From positions 41,360 through 105,359 of the forward strand of contig NZ_JYNS01000014.1 in NCBI RefSeq assembly GCF_000934725.1: DNA of 64,000 nucleotides, read 5' to 3'. The stretch is from Methyloterricola oryzae (GTDB lineage: Bacteria; Pseudomonadota; Gammaproteobacteria; Methylococcales; Methylococcaceae). The position numbers were made by a program, and so were the translations under genes. Of this stretch, positions 58,340-64,000 are shown in pieces. The notes under the pieces are model-generated. The model had not been told where the DNA came from. It worked only from the letters and a program-made list of their open reading frames with translations, and did not search any database. The stretch's first letter is position 1, and every line of letters starts with the position of its first letter.

Positions 58340-59293
58340 ATGCCGCTCGGCGAGTTCCAGCTGATCGAACGCTACTTTAGCGCCGCGGGTGCGGGGCGCT
58401 CCGATGTCATGCTCGGCGTGGGCGATGACTGCGCGGTGTTGAGGCCCAGGCCCGGGTTGGAATTGGCCGTGACGGTGGATACCCTGGTGGCGGGCGTTCA
58501 TTTCCTGCCTGACGTGGAGCCTGCCAGCCTGGGTCACAAAGCCTTGGCGGTGAACCTCAGCGATCTGGCCGCCATGGGCGCAGAGCCGGCCTGGGTGACG
58601 CTGGCGATCACCTTGCCACAGGCCGACGAAGCCTGGCTGACAAGTTTTGCGGAAGGCTTCCACCGTCTGGCGCGCCAGCACGGCGTGCAATTGGTGGGCG
58701 GCGATACCACCCGCGGACCCCTTTCGGTGACCGTCCAGGCGATGGGCTACGTGCCGCAGGACGACGGATTGCGCCGATCCGCAGCCCGTCCTGGCGACGG
58801 CATCTATGTGACCGGTGGGCTCGGCTCCGCCGGACTTGCTCTCAAGGCCCTGCTCGGAGATGAGGTCCCGGCGTCGCCCTCCGACCACGAACGTTTGCTC
58901 AGGCCGCAGCCGCGGGTGACGGAAGGGCTCGCGCTGCGGGGCCTGGCCCATGCCTGCATCGATATTTCCGACGGCCTGGCGGCCGATCTGGGCCATATCC
59001 TTGAGCAATCCGGCGTGGGTGCGTGCATCGATTGCAAATCGTTGCCACTGTCCGAGTCGGTTCACCATTACGTGGAACAGAGCGGGGACTGGATGCTGCC
59101 GCTTTGCGCCGGGGATGACTACGAACTCTGCTTCACGCTGCAGGCCGGGCGGGAACGGGAACTCGCAGCGCGGTTCGAAGGCTTGGACTGTCGCTTGTCT
59201 AGAATCGGTCGCATCGAAGCGGAGCCCGGCCTGCGCGTGCTCCGCGGCGGGCGGGTCGAGAGCCTACGCGCCGCCGGCTACCAGCATTTTTGA
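58340..59293 (+). CDS. thiL: Thiamine-monophosphate kinase
   Basis: The protein has 317 residues. GVGDDCAVL, the metal-binding VTVDTLVAGVHF, LAVNLSDLAAMGAEP and CIDISDGLAADLGHI are family landmarks. It phosphorylates thiamine monophosphate to thiamine pyrophosphate. 47 bases after nusB. Confidence 0.97.
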   Translation: MPLGEFQLIERYFSAAGAGRSDVMLGVGDDCAVLRPRPGLELAVTVDTLVAGVHFLPDVEPASLGHKALAVNLSDLAAMGAEPAWVTLAITLPQADEAWLTSFAEGFHRLARQHGVQLVGGDTTRGPLSVTVQAMGYVPQDDGLRRSAARPGDGIYVTGGLGSAGLALKALLGDEVPASPSDHERLLRPQPRVTEGLALRGLAHACIDISDGLAADLGHILEQSGVGACIDCKSLPLSESVHHYVEQSGDWMLPLCAGDDYELCFTLQAGRERELAARFEGLDCRLSRIGRIEAEPGLRVLRGGRVESLRAAGYQHF

Positions 59294-59300
59294 ACCGCAC

Positions 59301-59801
59301 ATGTCCACCCATCACAAGCGAAGCCGGATTCCCGCCGCCAAAGTGCTTCGTAGCCCTGCGTGTTTTCTCGCCTTTGGCTTCGGGGCAGGACTGGCGCCCG
59401 TCGCCCCTGGAACCTTTGGCACCCTGGTCGCCATACCGACTTACCTGGCTGCCTCGACCCTGCCGCTTCCGGCCTATCTCGGTCTGACCGTGGCACTCTT
59501 CGCCGCCGGCATCTGGATTTGTGCCGAGTGCGAGCGGGTGCTGGAGGTGCAGGACCATTCCGGCATCGTCTGGGACGAAATCGTCGGCTTCTTGGTAACC
59601 ATGATCGCCGTGCCGGCCTCACTCCAATCGATACTGGCGGGCTTCCTGTTGTTCCGCCTGTTCGACGTCTGGAAGCCCTGGCCGGTGCGCTATTTCGACC
59701 GTTCCGTACACGGCGGCTTGGGGATCATGCTGGACGACCTGCTGGCGGGCGTGTATGCCTCGTTGGCGCTGACCGGCCTGATTCGGCTGGGCCTGATCTG
59801 A
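59301..59801 (+). CDS. pgpA: Phosphatidylglycerophosphatase A
   Basis: The protein has 166 residues from ATG 59301, seven bases after thiL. Three to four membrane segments. Conserved acid motifs WDEIVGF and FDVWKPWP, and HGGLGIMLDDLLAG. It removes phosphate from PG-phosphate to make phosphatidylglycerol. Last gene of the glyA-to-pgpA block. Confidence 0.95.
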   Translation: MSTHHKRSRIPAAKVLRSPACFLAFGFGAGLAPVAPGTFGTLVAIPTYLAASTLPLPAYLGLTVALFAAGIWICAECERVLEVQDHSGIVWDEIVGFLVTMIAVPASLQSILAGFLLFRLFDVWKPWPVRYFDRSVHGGLGIMLDDLLAGVYASLALTGLIRLGLI

Positions 59802-59885
59802 GCGAGCGGCAGCCCGGTCAGTTGCGGAAAAGCCGACTTACCTGTTGCGTTCCGGCATCAAACCCGGTAAAATTCTCATCACAGT

Positions 59886-59962
<77 letters not shown>

Positions 59963-59972
59963 ATAAAATCAG

Positions 59973-60010
59973 AAGCTTACAGGTATTCGCTTGTAGGCTT
60001 TTTTGTTTTT
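59973..60010 (+). terminator. Rho-independent terminator of tRNA-fMet
   Basis: AAGCTTACA (59973-59981), loop, TGTAGGCTT (59992-60000), then TTTTGTTTTT. It closes the tRNA transcript. Confidence 0.88.
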
Positions 60011-60061
60011 CGGGGACTTATGTAAGCGTTTTGTAACCGCATTCGGTACAGGAGAGGATCG

Positions 60062-60928
60062 ATGCGTGCCATTGCCTTAGTCATCGTTTTCGCATCTGCG
60101 AATTGTCAGTCAGCGACAAGCTACACCTACCAAGTTCTCGACTTATGGGACGGTCAGACCAACCTGACCTCCATCAACAATTCTGGTCAGATCACCGGTT
60201 ACCTAAACCGAGGACTGAAGTCGCATGGCATCGTTTACTTCAATGCTTCTTACGAGCGGTTCGATGTGCCGTCCTTTACCTTTCCCGGCACTAGTTCAAC
60301 GGTAGCGAACGGCATAAACGATCAGAGGTACATTGTCGGTCAGTTTTCCGACGGCCGGGGTGATCATGCAATTGTTCGTGATCCCGTCTCTCAAGATTTC
60401 ACCCCGATAGATTTACCCGCAGGCGGCTCGCTCCCCACGTTCACCAGGGCTGGAGACATCAATAATTTGGGCGTCATCGTTGGCAGTTTCACTGATGCTG
60501 GGCAGGTTCAGAGAGGTTTCAGTCGTGACGCCGGGACAGTGGACGTTGTGAGCTTTCCTGGCCCTAACGTCATAGGCACGGAACTGCACGACATAAATGA
60601 CCAAGGAACATCGGTTGGTCGGTTCTTTGATGGTGTGAGTCATACAGCGCATGGCTTTATCTTGAGCAATGGCCAGTTTGATCAGTTCGATGTGCCAATC
60701 GCTGGGACCTGTAGCACCGGACTATTTGGAATAAACAACCTTGGGCAAATGGTCGGCGATTACGCAATTGCCAAAGGGTATGGCGGCTTAGGTGGTTTTG
60801 TGTATGACAACGGCACTTTGACGACCATCAGCGTGCCGGGGTTTGAATTTACGACGCCTTTCGGGATCAACGATCAGGGCGTGATTGGTGGGCGTGTCGA
60901 ATTACGGTGGGGGATTGCCTGGAGTTGA
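60062..60928 (+). CDS. HAF-repeat (extracellular repeat) secreted protein
   Basis: The protein has 288 residues with a short signal peptide (about 1-18). Six copies of the IN(N/D)xGxxVG repeat start at residues 38, 85, 133, 178, 224 and 269, about 46 residues apart, as in the bacterial HAF family of probable beta-propeller surface proteins. No PEP-CTERM or other anchor is seen; the protein ends WGIAWS soon after the sixth repeat, so it may be truncated. Its codon and base use is lower in GC than neighbours, consistent with transfer. Function is unknown. Confidence 0.8.
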   Translation: MRAIALVIVFASANCQSATSYTYQVLDLWDGQTNLTSINNSGQITGYLNRGLKSHGIVYFNASYERFDVPSFTFPGTSSTVANGINDQRYIVGQFSDGRGDHAIVRDPVSQDFTPIDLPAGGSLPTFTRAGDINNLGVIVGSFTDAGQVQRGFSRDAGTVDVVSFPGPNVIGTELHDINDQGTSVGRFFDGVSHTAHGFILSNGQFDQFDVPIAGTCSTGLFGINNLGQMVGDYAIAKGYGGLGGFVYDNGTLTTISVPGFEFTTPFGINDQGVIGGRVELRWGIAWS

Positions 60929-61286
60929 CACTAGATCGCTTGGCTTCATTGCGACGCCAATAACTCCGGTCCCCATACCTTCAATAGGTCCACTCTGATT
61001 CTTTTGTGTTAGCTGCGCTGGGGATTTTCTTTCGCTCGGGGCGTTACAGACGCTCCGCTTAAACTTACCGCATTACTTGTGTCCCCGCTTTCGGAATGCA
61101 GTCTCCTTACTGCATCCGTGAGCATTTCCCGGTTGCGTTCACGATTGAGCGTACAACCGCACCGCCTTGGAAATAGAGGTACATGTCGGCATAGCCCTTG
61201 ATTGTGGCGCGTCTAGCCAAGCCAAACCGCTTGATTAGCTTGAGCAAGGAATAATTGCCCATGATGGTCGCGCTACTAAGGGTCAG
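60929..61286. other. Gap with one tiny possible ORF
   Basis: No established gene. Only a short minus-strand ORF (61107-61262, listed separately) is seen; the rest shows nothing recognised. Confidence 0.5.
61107..61262 (-). CDS. Possible 51-residue ORF or gene remnant
   Basis: It reads ATG 61262 to TAA 61107. The sequence (for example LLKLIKRFGLARRATIKG) looks basic and protein-like. A stop lies in frame upstream, and no RBS is clear. It could be a fragment of a longer gene that has decayed. Low support. Confidence 0.2.
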   Translation of the reverse strand: MGNYSLLKLIKRFGLARRATIKGYADMYLYFQGGAVVRSIVNATGKCSRMQ

Positions 61287-61565
61287 TTACTTCAAATGCT
61301 GCTTGATATTGCGCGTCGTTGTCGGGGTACAGGTAGAGCTTCTGTGGATGTAGTAGTAGCCCGGAATCAAGAATGAATTAATTTTATTATCAACAAGATA
61401 TGTCCCGTTAGCGTTCAATGTGGCTTCAAAGGACTGTTTGACCGTCGTGCGCGTAGTGGCGCTGGCTACAGTCGTTATTTTGGATTTAGTCTGACAGGTC
61501 CAAAGGTCGGCTCGTGCGTCCATAGAAAGCGCACAAATCAAAGGAACCAAAAATCTAGTCTTCAT
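61287..61565 (-). CDS. Small secreted hypothetical protein
   Basis: The protein has 92 residues from ATG 61565, chosen because the reading opens with a signal peptide (MKTRFLVPLICALSMDARA). The frame is open upstream but polar. The mature part is about 73 residues, Thr-rich (VASATTRTTVKQSF, SSTCTPTTTRN) with two cysteines. Function unknown. Low-GC neighbourhood. Confidence 0.5.
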   Translation of the reverse strand: MKTRFLVPLICALSMDARADLWTCQTKSKITTVASATTRTTVKQSFEATLNANGTYLVDNKINSFLIPGYYYIHRSSTCTPTTTRNIKQHLK

Positions 61566-61583
61566 TCGATCCCAACCAGAATT

Positions 61584-61865
61584 TTGACAGAGGCCCTCTG
61601 GCCGGACAGAGATCGCCCCGCGGGCGAGGTCCGCCGGCTGGCTTTGGAGCACTTGAAGGCGCTTGAGGCCAAGATGGCGGAGCTGCGGGCCATGGCCGGC
61701 ACACTTAGCCAGTTGATTGAACTGTGCCAGGGCGATGACCGTCCTGCATGCCCGATCCTCGATGCTTTGGAGGGAACTGCCGCCTCTCAGTCACGCCAAA
61801 ACTCCCAAAGCACCGTGACGATTGCGAAGACCCTCACGCCTGGAAGGAGAGTTGCTCATGAATGA
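61584..61865 (+). pseudogene. MerR-family regulator, 5'-truncated remnant
   Basis: About 93 codons of the C-terminal part of a MerR-type regulator: LWPDRDRPAGEVRRLALEHLKALEAK (dimerisation helix start) and LCQGDDRPACPILDAL, the C-x(n)-C metal or thiol site typical of CueR/ZntR/HmrR-like members. The N-terminal winged helix-turn-helix is missing; upstream sequence switches at about 61584. Its stop overlaps the methyltransferase start. It probably once controlled that gene. Confidence 0.82.
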
Positions 61866-62369
61866 ATTGGAGACCGCCAAAGCCAATGCGGCCGCCGATC
61901 TTTTCGATCATCCCGCCAACACGTTTTGGGATCGCTTCGGAAGGAAGACGATTGAGCGCTTGCGCCTTCAGCCAGGGCAATCCGTGCTGGATGTCTGCTG
62001 CGGAAGCGGAGCCTCAGCGATTCCCGCGGCAGAGGCCGTCGGTCGGGAGGGGCGAGTCGTTGGAGGCGGAAAACCTCTTGGAACTGGCCCGGCGCAAAGC
62101 TGAGAGCCGGGGAGCTGACCCAGGTCGAGTTCAAGCTGGGCGACATGATGTCTCTGGAATTCCCGGAGGCTGCCTTCGATGCCGTGGTATGCGTCTTTGG
62201 GATTTTCTTCGTGCCCGATATGCCAAGCGCGGTGCGCGAACTCTGGCACCGCGTTAAGCCGGGAGGGAAGCTCGCCCTGACAACATGGGGGCCCAACTTC
62301 TTCGAGCCCGCCAATGGGGTATTTTGGGAGTCGATTCGAAACGAGGCCCCCGACGCACGGGTATCGTAA
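61858..62369 (+). pseudogene. Class I SAM-dependent methyltransferase, frameshifted and truncated
   Basis: It starts at ATG 61858 after GGAAGGAGA, overlapping the MerR remnant. The first part reads up to SVLDVCCGSGASAIPAAEAVG (SAM-binding motif I). Near 62055-62075 the frame shifts: AENLLELARRKAESRG continues in a second frame. Near 62118 it shifts again and LTQVEFKLGDMMSLEF...FVPDMPSAVRELWHRVKPGG follows in a third. It stops at 62369, short of the family's usual C-terminus. At least two frameshifts and a lost end make it inactive unless sequence errors are present. Confidence 0.82.
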
Positions 62370-62815
62370 ACCGCCGCAGATTGCCCTCAATTCCAGGCCT
62401 GGCAAAGCCCAAATGCCATTCGTGGCAATAAGTTCTATAGCGACGGAGTGCTCCGGGACGACGGCAATGTTTTGGGAGCGGTCATTGGAGAAACAGACGG
62501 CTGGAGACAGCAATAGGCACTTGCCAGTCTGATGAAATAACTCGGAGCTGACGTTCGCAAATGACAGGTATGCGGACGGGTCGAACGGCAGTTATGGCCG
62601 ATACCAAGCCGAAAAAGCCGGGCGAGTGACTGTCTTTGACCTGGAGTACAACGGGCATTCCGCATCGGTACGGCCGCTGATGTTCGCATTGCTGTCGTCC
62701 CAGACCGGAACCTCGGCGCCGTCCCATCGCCAGAGTGTTCGTTTATTCTACTCGATACTTACCACTCACCAACGTCAGCTTCCCGACTTTTCGGGGGAGC
62801 AACCTGGGATTCGAT
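62370..62815. other. Non-coding or decayed region
   Basis: No reliable gene. Short ORFs occur on both strands without RBS or known motifs. The left part may be the decayed end of the methyltransferase gene. A small hairpin (TTCCCGA/TCGGGGGA, about 62781-62799) lies just past the DUF1003 stop on the minus strand but has no T run. Confidence 0.4.
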
Positions 62816-63517
62816 CTAGCGATTCGACAGCTCGGATAACATATCAATCTGCAATTTCTGAATCTGCACCAAGCGCTCCCACTGACGGGACAGCAAGTGG
62901 TCCAGCTTTTCGTTCAAATGGCGGATCTCCAATTCTGCCTTCAAATTGACCTGATAATCGTGCTGCGCGCGCAGCCTGTCTCTGGCTTCCTGACGGTTCT
63001 GGCTCATCATGATAATCGGTGCCTGGATAGCTGCCAGGCAGGACAGCAGTAGGTTCAATAGAATGAATGGGTAGGGATCGACCGGGTGTCGGTACATCAC
63101 CAGCGAGTTCATCGCAATCCAGGCGGCCATAAAGAACGCGAAACAGATTAGAAAGGTCCAGCTTCCCGCAAAGTCGGCGAGTCGATCAGCTAGCCTTTCT
63201 CCAAACGTCCACGTTTTTTCCGATTCCAAATCAACGTCCATCGAGAGCAATTCATGCTGGCGGAGACTCTCTAAAACTTCGTGCTCGAGTCCGCTCAATT
63301 CACCCCGCTCAGATTGGAGAACGGATTCCACGTAGTCGGCGTTGTAACGTGCCAAGTCGTTACGACAAATATAGGCCTCCGCCGCCCATTCGGGATGATC
63401 TCTCAGCACCCGTTCAGAAAGGGTGTCGCGAACCATATCGAATGGGACGAGCTTACGGAGCGAGAACGCTTTGCCGCAAACAATGCAATGGCCTTGTTCA
63501 AGATGACTTTTGCGCAT
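62816..63517 (-). CDS. DUF1003-family membrane protein
   Basis: The protein has 233 residues from ATG 63517; TTG 63529 would add four. N-terminal part with CIVCGKAF (a possible metal site) and charged helices, then two membrane helices (SWTFLICFAFFMAAWIAM, PFILLNLLLSCLAAIQAPII) and the DUF1003 hallmark IIMMSQNRQEARDR, and a C-terminal coiled coil (LEIRHLNEKLDHLLSRQW). Function unknown. Confidence 0.88.
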   Translation of the reverse strand: MRKSHLEQGHCIVCGKAFSLRKLVPFDMVRDTLSERVLRDHPEWAAEAYICRNDLARYNADYVESVLQSERGELSGLEHEVLESLRQHELLSMDVDLESEKTWTFGERLADRLADFAGSWTFLICFAFFMAAWIAMNSLVMYRHPVDPYPFILLNLLLSCLAAIQAPIIMMSQNRQEARDRLRAQHDYQVNLKAELEIRHLNEKLDHLLSRQWERLVQIQKLQIDMLSELSNR

Positions 63518-63630
63518 GACGGCTGACAACAGTCGGAATCGATTGAGACGGAAAGAATAGATTCTGGCGCTTTTTTCCGGTGATCAAAAGCGGGGTGAAT
63601 CCGGGTACTCAGGTATTTCAGAACTTCAAG

Positions 63631-63694
63631 GACAGAGTTAGCCTACTCTGGACAGAGTTAAACTGTAGAAGTTCAGACTTGATCTGACAGAGTT
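63631..63694. repeat. Three GACAGAGTT copies at the probable left end of an IS481-like element
   Basis: GACAGAGTT occurs at 63631, 63651 and 63686. Repeats of this sort before a transposase gene are typical of terminal or subterminal transposase-binding sites. The right end is beyond the window, so the inverted repeat cannot be confirmed. Confidence 0.5.
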
Positions 63695-63775
63695 CCTTGC
63701 CGCGAGGTGGGGTTACCCGTTTTGATAGAGGTGCGAATCTTCATCGAAACGGCGCGTGAGCGCAGGAGTAACCCC

Positions 63776-64000
63776 ATGAGTAGTCTCAATCAGAATGTCA
63801 TCCGTCACAAGATCGGTCTGCTGAACCTGGCAACCGAACTCGGCAACGTGTCCAAGGCCTGCAAGGTGATGGGGGTGTCGCGAGACACCTTCTATCGCTA
63901 CCAGAATGCGGTGGCGGAAGGCGGCCTTGAAGCATTGTTTGACGCCAACCGCCGCAAACCGAATCCGAAGAATCGGGTGGAAGAAGCGACGGAATCAGCC
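63776..64000 (+). CDS. IS481-like transposase, 5' part, cut by the window edge
   Basis: The first 75 codons from ATG 63776, with AGGAG seven bases upstream. It encodes a helix-turn-helix region (NVSKACKVMGVSRDTFYRYQ) and the start of the linker (NRVEEATES), typical of IS481-family transposases. The DDE catalytic domain would lie beyond 64000. Confidence 0.75.
   Translation, partial: MSSLNQNVIRHKIGLLNLATELGNVSKACKVMGVSRDTFYRYQNAVAEGGLEALFDANRRKPNPKNRVEEATESA

Noticed and set aside
59963..64000. A direct repeat of the tRNA-fMet 3' end marking an island boundary
   Set aside because: No copy was found by eye within the window; the boundary may lie beyond it.

Overview
The window is high-GC gammaproteobacterial chromosome. 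The order glyA-nrdR-ribD-ribE-ribB(X)-ribH-nusB-thiL-pgpA, the sdhCDAB-sdhE-ygfX run, dapA-bamC, rapA, tatABC and a 1295-residue single-chain purL all fit Gammaproteobacteria. The SmbP-like protein, the CotA-like multicopper oxidase and the pel genes would suit a methanotroph-type lineage (Methylococcales), but that placement is an inference and no diagnostic methanotrophy gene lies here.

Layout. Positions 1-2885 hold the end of a pel exopolysaccharide locus: a TPR protein running in from the left edge, an outer-membrane barrel protein, and PelC. A 1.2 kb gene-poor stretch follows. From 4135 to 8727 a CotA-like multicopper oxidase converges on a periplasmic cytochrome c fused to a binding-protein-like domain, then comes an NlpC/P60 lipoprotein. 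From 8814 to 13662 there is a probable flavin-dependent halogenase and a giant DUF748/AsmA-like protein. From 13854 to 20052 are dapA-bamC, purL and a small heat-shock protein. From 20127 to 24976 lie membrane proteins (TauE/SafE, Ca2+/Na+ antiporter, DUF3147, VTT protein, GT39 glycosyltransferase). Then rapA, phrB, tRNA-Leu(CAA), and a tight queA operon. From 32536 to 38734 are a DUF815 ATPase, SmbP, a CorB-like transporter, an FHA protein, a SAM hydrolase-family protein, tatABC and a DUF2726 protein. From 38993 to 44952 are gltX-nudix, cysS, a 5'-nucleotidase and a CHASE-GGDEF diguanylate cyclase.

From 45151 to 52421 runs a long, tightly packed series: succinate dehydrogenase (sdhCDAB), its flavinylation factor sdhE, ygfX, and then a VWA protein, a membrane-anchored coiled-coil protein and a stand-alone diiron ODP-type metallo-beta-lactamase-fold protein. 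The last three form an uncharacterised module and are the best candidate here for something undescribed. From 52571 to 59801 is the glyA-nrdR-riboflavin-nusB-thiL-pgpA block. Its ribB is fused to a GTP cyclohydrolase II-like domain that lacks the zinc cysteines (RibBX type).

Right of the initiator tRNA-fMet (59886-59962) the character changes: lower GC, a HAF-repeat secreted protein, small orphan ORFs, a 5'-truncated MerR gene, a frameshifted methyltransferase, a DUF1003 protein and the start of an IS481-like transposase cut by the window edge. This looks like a decaying accessory island beside a tRNA gene.

The genes mostly serve core metabolism (lysine/peptidoglycan precursor, purine, riboflavin, thiamine-PP, serine/glycine, TCA cycle), translation and envelope upkeep. 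No CRISPR array, rRNA gene or complete insertion sequence was seen.
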